Shown piece after piece: positions 7,569-13,465 of a DNA stretch of 14,268 nucleotides; position 1 is the first letter of the stretch, and every line of letters starts with the position of its first letter. This stretch comes from an uncultured Bacteroidales bacterium (GTDB lineage: Bacteria; Bacteroidota; Bacteroidia; Bacteroidales; UBA932), in the NCBI GenBank assembly GCA_905235775.1, contig CAJOMY010000031.1, positions 1-14,268 on the forward strand, read 5' to 3'. The translations under genes and the position numbers were made by a program. The notes below the pieces were generated by a model. It was not told the origin of the DNA. It was given only the letters and a program-made list of their open reading frames with translations, and did not search any database.

Positions 7569-7593
7569 TTAACAAATCCGCGCCCTGTCCGTC
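7569..7593 (+). promoter_or_regulatory. Candidate ECF-type promoter for the DUF4252-sigma operon
   Basis: TTAAC (7569-7573) and CCGTC (7589-7593) are arranged as AAC, 16 bases, CGTC, which is the general -35/-10 pattern of ECF sigma factors. It ends 30 bp before the first ATG of an operon that encodes an ECF sigma factor. No TAnnTTTG box is visible in this intergenic region (7458-7623). Autoregulation by the encoded sigma factor is an inference, since short motifs like these occur often by chance. Confidence 0.3.
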
Positions 7594-7623
7594 TTTATAT
7601 CGGAACAATAAACGAAAACCGAC

Positions 7624-8133
7624 ATGAACCTGAAAAAGTTTTTCCTGATTTTCGCCCTTCTGCTGCCGCTGACGGCATCCGCCGCCCGTCCCGCCCGGCG
7701 GGTGTCCCAGTCGGAACTCGCTTCCATCGTGACGGAGTTCCGCCAGTACGAGGGCGTCGAGGTGGTCCGCCTCGGCCGCCTGGGCACAATGGCCGTGAAG
7801 GGGATCCTGCGCCACGCGGATGCTGACGATCCTGACACGCGCGAACTCAGCCGGGCCCTGCGCGGCATCAAGGGCGTGACCATCCTGGAGTACGACGACG
7901 CTTCCGAGGAGGTCCGCGAGCGCCTGGTCCGCCGCATCGGACGGGCCGTCCGCCACGGCGAACTGCTGATGGAGGCCAAGGACGGCGGCTCCACCATGCA
8001 GGTCTTCGGTTTCGTGGACGAGTCCACGGGCACCGTCCGCGACTTCGTGCTGCACACGCCTGACAGCCACGCCCTGATCTGTCTCTTCGGCACCCTGCCG
8101 ATGGAGGCGGTCGGCAAACTGATGGCCCAATGA
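7624..8133 (+). CDS. DUF4252 secreted protein, first gene of the sigma-factor operon
   Basis: A 169-residue protein with a signal peptide cut after ASA (residue about 20). The remainder resembles DUF4252, a Bacteroidota family of unknown function that is typically encoded beside ECF sigma factors. It has an amphipathic N-terminal part (QSELASIVTEFRQYEGVEVVRLGR), a central ELSRALRGIKGVTILEYDD, and a C-terminal ELLMEAKDGGSTMQVFGFVDE block ending in LICLFGTLPMEAVGKLMA. The ELLMEAKDGG segment is identical to that of the second DUF4252 gene in this operon, even at the DNA level. The stop overlaps the sigma-factor ATG (ATGA at 8130-8133). An envelope sensor or effector controlled by the sigma/anti-sigma pair is a reasonable guess from context only; no catalytic motif is seen. 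Confidence 0.85.
   Translation: MNLKKFFLIFALLLPLTASAARPARRVSQSELASIVTEFRQYEGVEVVRLGRLGTMAVKGILRHADADDPDTRELSRALRGIKGVTILEYDDASEEVRERLVRRIGRAVRHGELLMEAKDGGSTMQVFGFVDESTGTVRDFVLHTPDSHALICLFGTLPMEAVGKLMAQ
7959..7989 (+). repeat. 31-bp direct repeat, copy 1 (in first DUF4252 gene)
   Basis: This stretch, encoding (G)ELLMEAKDGG, is identical over 31 bases to 9294-9324 in the second DUF4252 gene. The rest of the two genes is clearly diverged. It could reflect strong protein constraint, recent gene conversion, or a shared ancestor retaining this segment. Confidence 0.9.
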
Positions 8134-8612
8134 CGACCGGGCGCTTCCAGAACGACTGGCTCTCGCTCTCCGGCGACTTCTACCGCGTGGCCTATTACAT
8201 CCTCGAGGATGAGGCCGAAGCGGAGGATGCCGTGCAGGAGCTGTTCCTGAAGCTCTGGAGCGGAAGGGAGGCGCTGGATGGGATCCGGAATCCCAAGGGA
8301 TACGGTCTCCAGGTGCTGCGCAACCTCTGTCTGGACCGCATCCGGCGCAGCCGGAAAATGGAAACGCCTGCAGTGCTGCCCGAGCCCGAATGGCCCGGCC
8401 GCCAGGATGAGGCGGTGGACGAGAAGGAGCGCCTGGCCAAGGTCCTGGACGCCATCAAGTCCCTGCCTGAGCGGCAGCGCGAAGTCCTCACCCTCCGGAC
8501 CCTCGACGGCCTCTCCTATGAAGAGATTTCCGCCCGGACCGGAATCAATTACCTCACCCTGCGCGTGTTGCTCTCGCAAGCGCGCCGCAAATTAAAAACT
8601 ACCATCATATGA
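8130..8612 (+). CDS. ECF-family RNA polymerase sigma factor
   Basis: A 160-residue sigma-70 family regulator of the ECF group, with only regions 2 and 4. Region 2 spans about residues 10-76 (FYRVAYYILEDEAEAEDAVQELFLKLW, then GYGLQVLRNLCLDRIRRSRK for -10 recognition). Region 4 spans about 102-157 (LDAIKSLPERQREVLTLRTLDGLSYEEISARTGINYLTLRVLLSQARRKLK), a helix-turn-helix for -35 binding. The ATG at 8130 overlaps the preceding stop. The N-terminus is short for the family but region 2 is complete. The next gene encodes a single-span protein that looks like its membrane-bound anti-sigma factor. The regulon probably includes this operon; the signal is unknown. Confidence 0.95.
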   Translation: MTTGRFQNDWLSLSGDFYRVAYYILEDEAEAEDAVQELFLKLWSGREALDGIRNPKGYGLQVLRNLCLDRIRRSRKMETPAVLPEPEWPGRQDEAVDEKERLAKVLDAIKSLPERQREVLTLRTLDGLSYEEISARTGINYLTLRVLLSQARRKLKTTII

Positions 8613-8998
8613 AAACCCTGGAAGAAATAGAGAACCTCAGCCTCGAAGAACTCGGGCAGAAAGCGACGGAACAGGCCGCCCCCGTCCCAGACGGACTGGA
8701 GCGCCGCCTCCGGCAGGCCCTCGCCGCCCGCGAGATCGCGGACGCCGCCCGGCCCCGCCCCGCCCGCTGGATCCCCTATGCCTCGCTCGCCGTGGTGGCT
8801 GCCGCAGCTGCCCTGGTGACCCTCCCGGGGCGCGGACCGAAGGACACCTTCGACGATCCGCGCCTGGCCTATGCCGAAGTGGAAAAGGCCTTCCAGACCA
8901 TCTCCGACAAGATGTCGGTCGGCCGGCAGCTCGTCCGCGAAGCGGAACAGACCGCCGCCAAACCCTATCAAACCCTCACCAAGCTCCAATCGAAATGA
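8609..8998 (+). CDS. Single-span membrane protein, putative anti-sigma factor
   Basis: 129 residues. A charged cytoplasmic N-terminus (1-53; MKTLEEIENLSLEELGQKATEQAA, then Arg-rich RRLRQALAAREIADAARPRPAR) is followed by one hydrophobic helix at about 54-73 (WIPYASLAVVAAAAALVTL) and a polar C-terminal tail of about 55 residues outside the membrane. It overlaps the sigma-factor stop (ATGA at 8609-8612) and its own stop overlaps the next ATG (8995-8998). Position, size and topology fit an anti-sigma factor that tethers the sigma protein. No zinc-binding HxxxCxxC motif is present, so it is not a classical ZAS protein. The assignment rests on context and topology. Confidence 0.7.
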   Translation: MKTLEEIENLSLEELGQKATEQAAPVPDGLERRLRQALAAREIADAARPRPARWIPYASLAVVAAAAALVTLPGRGPKDTFDDPRLAYAEVEKAFQTISDKMSVGRQLVREAEQTAAKPYQTLTKLQSK

Positions 8999-9480
8999 AA
9001 CGCATAGTCATCCTTTTCGCAGCCCTGCTGCTTACCGTGACCGCCTTTGCCCAGAACGGCAAGAGCCTCTACCAGAAGTACTCCGACGCGGAGAACGTCT
9101 CCGCCGTGTACATCTCCCCGGCCATGTTCCGCCTGATCGGCCAGCTCCCCGACATGGAAGTCGGGCAGAACAATGTCAACCTCACGCCCGTCATCCGTTC
9201 CCTGACGGGCCTGTATATCCTCAACAGCGAGAACGCCTCCATCAACGCTTCCCTGCGCAGCGACGCCGAGCGCTTCATCCAGTCCGGCAGGTACGAACTG
9301 CTGATGGAGGCCAAGGACGGCGGCGAGACGGTCCGGATGTACACCGTCGGCAACGAACGGACCATCGAGGGCTTCGTGCTGCTGACGGCCGAGCCCGACG
9401 AAGTGACCTTCATCTGCCTGGACGGCTCGATGCCCCGCAAAGAGTTTGAGTCGCTGATCGCAGATGAGATGCAGAAGTAG
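8995..9480 (+). CDS. DUF4252 secreted protein, last gene of the sigma-factor operon
   Basis: 161 residues with a signal peptide ending FAQ (residue 20). The mature part resembles DUF4252: YQKYSDAENVSAVYISPAMFRLIG, SLTGLYILNSENASINASLRSDAERFI, ELLMEAKDGGETVRMYTVG, and FICLDGSMPRKEFESLIADEMQK. It is a diverged paralogue of the first gene of the operon with which it shares an identical ELLMEAKDGG block. The conserved first half (ISPAMFRLIG) is more family-typical here than in the first gene. Its ATG overlaps the anti-sigma stop by four bases, so all four genes are translationally coupled. Function is unknown; it is probably periplasmic and acts with the sigma/anti-sigma pair. Confidence 0.88.
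   Translation: MKRIVILFAALLLTVTAFAQNGKSLYQKYSDAENVSAVYISPAMFRLIGQLPDMEVGQNNVNLTPVIRSLTGLYILNSENASINASLRSDAERFIQSGRYELLMEAKDGGETVRMYTVGNERTIEGFVLLTAEPDEVTFICLDGSMPRKEFESLIADEMQK
9294..9324 (+). repeat. 31-bp direct repeat, copy 2 (in second DUF4252 gene)
   Basis: Identical over 31 bases to 7959-7989 and in the same reading frame relative to the encoded ELLMEAKDGG motif. The two copies are about 1.3 kb apart and flank the sigma and anti-sigma genes, so recombination between them would delete both and leave a fused DUF4252 gene. Confidence 0.9.
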
Positions 9481-9491
9481 CCGAAATTGAT

Positions 9492-9499
9492 TATATTTG
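9492..9499 (+). promoter_or_regulatory. Bacteroidota -7 promoter box for the NlpC/P60-CE15 pair
   Basis: TATATTTG matches TAnnTTTG and ends 5 bp before the ATG at 9505. It starts 12 bp after the stop codon of the DUF4252 gene, so the peptidase and esterase genes can be transcribed separately from the sigma operon. A leaderless transcript is expected. It also argues against the in-frame TTG at 9487 as start. Confidence 0.6.
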
Positions 9500-9504
9500 T
9501 CCGT

Positions 9505-10464
9505 ATGAAACGGACATTCCTCCTCCTGGCGGCGCTGGTACTCTCCGTATCCGCCGCCTTTGCACAATCCTGGGACGGCCTCGAGTGGGCCGTGGTCAAC
9601 TCCTCTTCCAGTTTCCTGCGGCTGAAGCCGGACTACGAGTCCGGCAACGAGACGCAGGCCCTGATGGGCACGGTGCTGCGTGTCAAGGGCGCCGACCGCT
9701 ACTGGCGTCTCGTGGACGCCCCGGACTATCCGGACGTCTGGGTGACGGAACTCAATCTCGCCTTCCTGGACGAAGCCGGCAAGGATGCCTGGATCGCCGC
9801 CCCGAAATACGTCTGTTCGGTCGAATACACGCACCTTTTCGCGGAGCCGTCCACCACGGCGGAGCGCGTGTGCGATTTCGTCGAGAACGACCTGGTCCGC
9901 CGGGGCACGGAGTCCCGCCGCGGCTGGGTGCAGGTCTTCCTGCCCTCCGGGCGGGAGTGCTGGGCGCGCGCCTATGAGGTGATGGACTTCGACGAATGGA
10001 TCCGCATCCGCGAGGCCACCCGCGAGAATCTGCTCGCCACGGCCCGCCGCCTGCTCGGCACGCCCTACCTGTGGGGCGGCGCGAGCGTCAAGCATTTCGA
10101 CTGCAGCGGATTCACGCAGTTCGTCTATCGCCAGGCGGGCATCGTGCTGCCGCGCAACGCCCGCGAGCAGATCCTCACCGGCGAGGAAATCCCCTACGAT
10201 TTCGACCGGATGCTGCCCGGCGACCTGATCTTCTACGGTACGCCCGCGACGGCGACGAAGAAGATGGTGGTCGCGCATGTGGCGATGTACATCGGCGAGG
10301 GCCGGATCATCCACTCCTCGCAGCTGGTCCGCATCAACTCCCTGATCCCGGGCAGTCCCGATTACTATGAGCGCACCAACCCGCTGGGCGTGCGCCGCAT
10401 CCTGGGCCACGTGGACACGGGGGAGGGCATCCGCAGCGTCGCCGCCCGCCCCTGGTACTATTAG
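9505..10464 (+). CDS. NlpC/P60 (C40) cell-wall peptidase with N-terminal SH3-like domains
   Basis: A 319-residue secreted protein (signal peptide ending AAFAQ, residue 21). Two SH3-like domains (about 25-85 and 95-160, with VNSSSSFLRLKP, YWRLVDAPDYPDVWVTEL, RRGWVQVFLPSGRECWARA) precede a C40 peptidase domain at about 170-305. Catalytic Cys200 is in HFDCSGFTQFVYR, His258 in VVAHVAMYIGEG, and the third polar residue His270 in IIHSS. YLWGGAS and LPRNAREQ are typical family blocks. The family cleaves gamma-D-Glu to diamino-acid bonds in peptidoglycan stem peptides, in turnover or muropeptide recycling. The start is the ATG at 9505, placed by the signal peptide and the promoter box just before it. 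The next gene follows after 20 bp, so the two are probably co-transcribed. Confidence 0.93.
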   Translation: MKRTFLLLAALVLSVSAAFAQSWDGLEWAVVNSSSSFLRLKPDYESGNETQALMGTVLRVKGADRYWRLVDAPDYPDVWVTELNLAFLDEAGKDAWIAAPKYVCSVEYTHLFAEPSTTAERVCDFVENDLVRRGTESRRGWVQVFLPSGRECWARAYEVMDFDEWIRIREATRENLLATARRLLGTPYLWGGASVKHFDCSGFTQFVYRQAGIVLPRNAREQILTGEEIPYDFDRMLPGDLIFYGTPATATKKMVVAHVAMYIGEGRIIHSSQLVRINSLIPGSPDYYERTNPLGVRRILGHVDTGEGIRSVAARPWYY

Positions 10465-10484
10465 CAAACACCAAAATAACCCAT

Positions 10485-12002
10485 ATGAAAAAGATCTTTC
10501 TTTTGCTGGCCGGCTGCCTGTTCTGCGCGGCGGCCTTCGCACAGGAGCCCGTGACCTTCACGGCCGAGCAGGACCACCGGAACATGCTGGACCAGCTGGG
10601 CATTCAATCCATCCGGCGCGGTTTTGACGCCGATCAGAGCAGCCCGTTCGCCGCCAACTACGACGAGAGCAAGGCCAATCCCTTCCCCGTGATTCCGGAG
10701 ATCCTCCGGACGAAGGCCGGCAGGAAGGTGACCACCGCCCGGCAGTGGTGGGACGTCCGCCGCCCCGAGATCGTCGAGGACTTCGAGCGTGAGGTTTACG
10801 GCCGCGTGCCGAAGGACGTCCCCGCCGTGACCTGGACCGTCGAGGCCGAGGAAATCGAGTTCGTCGGCCGGATCCGGGCCAAGGCCAAGCAGCTCCGCGG
10901 CCACGTGGACAACTCCGCCTGCCCGTCGATCAACGTGGACATCAAGATGGTCGTCGTGACGCCCGCCGACGCCGAGGGGCCCGTGCCCCTGCTGATGATG
11001 TTCGGCGGGGCGAACATGCCGAATCCCGTCAAGCCCGGCGGGGACGACATGGCCCTCATCAACAAGGCGATCCGGCGCATGCTGGAGAACGATCCGGAGA
11101 CGGCCGCCCTGATGAAGAAATATCCCGCCTGGCAGCCCTTCGAGCCCGCCAATCCCTTCGCGGCGTTCATGCGCCCGGCCCAGCAGGCGCCCGGCCAGGA
11201 TCCGCCGTCCAACCAGCAGCTGCTCGCCGCCGGCTGGGGCTATGCCATGATCGATCCGGCCAGCATCCAGGCGGACAACGGCGCCGGCCTGACCCGTGGC
11301 ATCATCGGCCTGGTGAACAAGGGCCAGCCACGCAAGCCGGACGACTGGGGAGCGCTGCGCGCCTGGGCCTGGGGCGCCGCCCGAGGCCTGGATTACCTGG
11401 AGACCGACCCGGACGTGGATGCGAAGCGTGTCGGCATCGAAGGCGTGTCCCGCTACGGCAAGGCCGCGCTGGTGACGCTCGCCTTCGAGGAGCGCTTCTA
11501 CATGGGCCTCATCGGCTCTTCCGGCAAGGGCGGCGCCACGCTGCACCGCCGCATTTTCGGCGAGGGCCTGGAGAACCTCTCCAACGCCGGCGAGTACCAC
11601 TGGATGGCCGGCAACTACATCAAGTACGACGCCGTCGAGTCCAGGACGGGCGCCTGGAACGCCGACATGCTGCCGGTGGACTCCCACGAGCTCATCGCGC
11701 TCTGCGCTCCGCGCCTCGTATTCATCAGCTACGGCATCCCCGAGCAGGGCGACGCCCTGTGGCTGGACCAGTACGGCAGCTGGCAGGCGACCGTGGCCGC
11801 CGGCGAGGTGTTCAAGCTGCTTGGCGCGAAGGACCTTGGCCTTTCCAACGACTACCGCAAAGAGCCCATGCCGCCGGTGCTGACCGGCCTGCTGGACGGC
11901 GAACTGGCCTGGCGCCAGCACGACGGCGGCCACACCGACGGCCCCAACATGAAGTACTTCATCGAGTGGGCCAGCGGCAAGATCCGGGCGGATAAAAAAT
12001 AA
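10485..12002 (+). CDS. CE15-family glucuronoyl esterase-like alpha/beta hydrolase
   Basis: A 505-residue secreted protein (signal peptide ending AAFAQ, residue 20). The fold and motifs fit carbohydrate esterase family 15, which cleaves ester bonds between 4-O-methylglucuronoyl groups of xylan and lignin alcohols: WWDVRRPEIVEDFEREVYGRVP, the Arg-loop region, nucleophile Ser322 in GVSRYGKAALV, SGKGGA at 346-351, MLPVDSHELIALCAPR, and a C-terminal His483 in QHDGGHTDGP. In the fungal enzyme Cip2 the catalytic Glu sits just before SGAGGA; here that position is Ser345. The acid may instead be Asp399 in PVDSHEL, as in bacterial CE15 enzymes reported to use an alternative site. The gene follows the NlpC/P60 gene by 20 bp. 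It complements the CE6, GH51 and GH54 enzymes. An acetylxylan esterase role is a less likely alternative. Confidence 0.85.
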   Translation: MKKIFLLLAGCLFCAAAFAQEPVTFTAEQDHRNMLDQLGIQSIRRGFDADQSSPFAANYDESKANPFPVIPEILRTKAGRKVTTARQWWDVRRPEIVEDFEREVYGRVPKDVPAVTWTVEAEEIEFVGRIRAKAKQLRGHVDNSACPSINVDIKMVVVTPADAEGPVPLLMMFGGANMPNPVKPGGDDMALINKAIRRMLENDPETAALMKKYPAWQPFEPANPFAAFMRPAQQAPGQDPPSNQQLLAAGWGYAMIDPASIQADNGAGLTRGIIGLVNKGQPRKPDDWGALRAWAWGAARGLDYLETDPDVDAKRVGIEGVSRYGKAALVTLAFEERFYMGLIGSSGKGGATLHRRIFGEGLENLSNAGEYHWMAGNYIKYDAVESRTGAWNADMLPVDSHELIALCAPRLVFISYGIPEQGDALWLDQYGSWQATVAAGEVFKLLGAKDLGLSNDYRKEPMPPVLTGLLDGELAWRQHDGGHTDGPNMKYFIEWASGKIRADKK

Positions 12003-12008
12003 TTTTTG

Positions 12009-12016
12009 TATCTTTG
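12009..12016 (+). promoter_or_regulatory. Bacteroidota -7 promoter box for the 93-residue protein and dacB-like gene
   Basis: TATCTTTG matches TAnnTTTG, 6 bp after the CE15 stop and 21 bp before the ATG at 12038. It would give a leader of roughly 14 bases. It is placed in an A/T-rich strip (TAATTTTTGTATCTTTG) that stands out from the GC-rich surroundings. No -33 element is obvious. Confidence 0.6.
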
Positions 12017-12037
12017 TGCCGTTAAATTCGAAACGAT

Positions 12038-12319
12038 ATGAATCTCAGAGACATCAAAAAGGACATCGAGTATGTGTTGAGCGCCTTCGTGGAGGATTGC
12101 TCCGTGGTCGCCTGTGTGAACCCCAAGGTCACTGACGCCAACGTCAGCGAGCTGATGGAAGAGGCCATCGACCTCTATAACGAACTTCGCGACAAGGTGA
12201 ACGGCCCGATCGAGGGCTCCAGGAAGGCCTATTACAACGAGCTCCGCAAGGAAGTGCTTTCCAGGACGGATGCTCTCTATGAGAAGCTCAGCGCCGCCGT
12301 CAAAGACGCGGTTAAATGA
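12038..12319 (+). CDS. Small conserved-looking helical protein, function unknown
   Basis: A 93-residue cytoplasmic protein with no signal peptide and no membrane span. The sequence is almost all helix-forming and strongly charged: MNLRDIKKDIEYVLSAFVED, VSELMEEAIDLYNELRDKVNG, KAYYNELRKEVLSRTDALYEKLSAAVKDAVK, consistent with a small helical bundle. The short CSVVACVNP segment carries the only cysteines. A promoter box lies upstream, and the TGA overlaps the ATG of the dacB-like gene (ATGA at 12316-12319), so the two are translationally coupled. I associate this kind of protein with the gene upstream of PBP4-type carboxypeptidases in Bacteroidales, but no function is known to me. Confidence 0.85.
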   Translation: MNLRDIKKDIEYVLSAFVEDCSVVACVNPKVTDANVSELMEEAIDLYNELRDKVNGPIEGSRKAYYNELRKEVLSRTDALYEKLSAAVKDAVK

Positions 12320-12972
12320 GAATCGCACACGTCCTGATATCAGTCGCGCTCCTGCTTTCCGTCGGGAGCGCGACTGCTGCTATCCCCCAGACCGGGGCGC
12401 AGAATACCATCACCCGGATATGCGCGCAGGAGCCCCTCCGGTCCGCGCTGGTGGGCGTGCTGGCCGTCCGGGCGGACGGCGACACGCTTGCCTGCGTCAA
12501 CCACCGGCAGAAGCTGGTCCCCGCCTCGAACGTCAAGCTCCTGACCACCGGCCTGGCCCTGCATACGCTGGGCGCCGATTTCCGCTTCGAAACGCGGATC
12601 GGCTACACGGGCACGGTCGAGGACGGCGTCCTGAAGGGAGATGTTTACCTGATCGGCGGCGGAGACCCCACGACCGGTTCCCGCGCCGACTGCGCCGACA
12701 GCGTGACCCGGACTTTCGACGCCTGGACGGCGCTGCTCGCCGATGCAGGCATCCGGCACATCGAAGGCCGGATTCTCGGCGATCCGCGCTTCTTCGGCGA
12801 TGTCACGCCGCAGAACCTCGGCTGGGCCTTCGACGACCTGGGCACCTACTACGGCGCGGCGCCGACGGGCCTCAATTTCTTCGAGAACGCACAGAACTTC
12901 TACATCACGCCCGGGGCTTCCGGCGCGGCGCCGGACTTCCGCGTAAGACAACTCTTCAACGACCGGTTTTGA
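12316..12972 (+). pseudogene. dacB: PBP4-type D-alanyl-D-alanine carboxypeptidase/endopeptidase, C-terminally cut
   Basis: 218 codons starting with a signal peptide (MRIAHVLISVALLLSVGSATAA). Residues 30-200 match the N-terminal part of peptidase family S13 (PBP4/DacB): the active-site SxxK motif Ser71-Asn-Val-Lys74 in LVPASNVKLLTTGLALHTLG, then the hallmark GDVYLIGGGDPTT, IEGRILGDPRFFGD and TPQNLGWAFDDLGTYYGAAPTGLNFFENAQNFYITPG. A full protein is about 450-490 residues and also needs SxN and KTG motifs, which are absent. The frame stops at 12970-12972 just where G+C drops sharply and an unrelated open frame begins. The last residues (about 207-218) may already be foreign. It would be inactive as it stands. 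The break is either an assembly join or a real insertion or recombination point. Confidence 0.85.
12940..12972. other. Breakpoint between GC-rich core and AT-richer right segment
   Basis: Left of here a typical 60-base line (12781-12840) has 40 G+C; right of here 13081-13140 has 25 and 13921-13980 has 21. The dacB-like frame ends within this stretch while a frame-2 open reading frame starts after the TAA at 12944-12946, without a start codon of its own. No target-site duplication, inverted repeat, tRNA end or insertion-sequence end is visible here, so a clean mobile-element boundary is not supported. Confidence 0.75.
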
Positions 12973-13465
12973 CTATTACTGTCCAAGTGCTGTTGTCGCG
13001 AAACTGGGAAATGAAGTCAGAAAGGCATGTGAATCATCCATTTCAGACAGCCAGAACTATTTGAATGAGTTCGGACGAAAATATAGGACAACCATCGCAA
13101 ATGGCAAGTTCGGATTGAAACTTTACGGACCAATGGATGTCACAGAGCTTCTGTTCGGAGGAGGTGCGGTTGATCCAAGCGGATACTATCAGAAAAGAAA
13201 AACCTCATTCACAAATGGACTTAATTCCATTTCATGTACAGTGAAAAGCAGAAATGACCAGGATTACAGCAATCCATTCATTCCACCGGAGCTCAACCTT
13301 TCCAAAGAGGATATGCAACGACTCATCATTGCCACTCAACTAGCTATTCCTGATACAAGTGTTTCGTATCTGAAAGGGAGGCCCGAAAGCTATGACCACT
13401 CACCAAAATCACAGACTCGCGTGACAGATATTGAGGACAGGTACCCTGCTGACAGAGTCAATTAG
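12947..13465 (+). CDS. C-terminal fragment of an unrecognised protein
   Basis: A frame open from 12947 to the TAG at 13463-13465, about 172 codons. It has no credible start: the first candidate is a TTG at 13061, in the middle of what reads as continuous protein (FDYYCPSAVVAKLGNEVRKACESSISDSQNYLNEFGRKYRTTIANG). The N-terminal part is therefore probably missing across the breakpoint. Recognisable stretches are GKFGLKLYGPMDVTELLFGGGAVDP, LNLSKEDMQRLIIATQLAIPDTSVSYLKG and a polar tail SQTRVTDIEDRYPADRVN. No signal peptide, membrane span or known catalytic motif was found. Codon use and G+C differ clearly from the genes to the left. Its stop overlaps the stop of the opposing gene by four bases. 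The family is not recognised. Confidence 0.6.
   Translation, partial: DNSSTTGFDYYCPSAVVAKLGNEVRKACESSISDSQNYLNEFGRKYRTTIANGKFGLKLYGPMDVTELLFGGGAVDPSGYYQKRKTSFTNGLNSISCTVKSRNDQDYSNPFIPPELNLSKEDMQRLIIATQLAIPDTSVSYLKGRPESYDHSPKSQTRVTDIEDRYPADRVN

Noticed and set aside
7458..7623. The ldt-DUF4252 intergenic region as a small RNA or riboswitch
   Set aside because: Apart from one 12-bp-stem hairpin there is no further conserved-looking structure or known riboswitch core; a terminator explains the hairpin.
8968..11933. Long minus-strand open frames opposite the DUF4252, NlpC/P60 and CE15 genes
   Set aside because: Low-complexity shadow translations; the plus-strand products have signal peptides and catalytic motifs in the same place.
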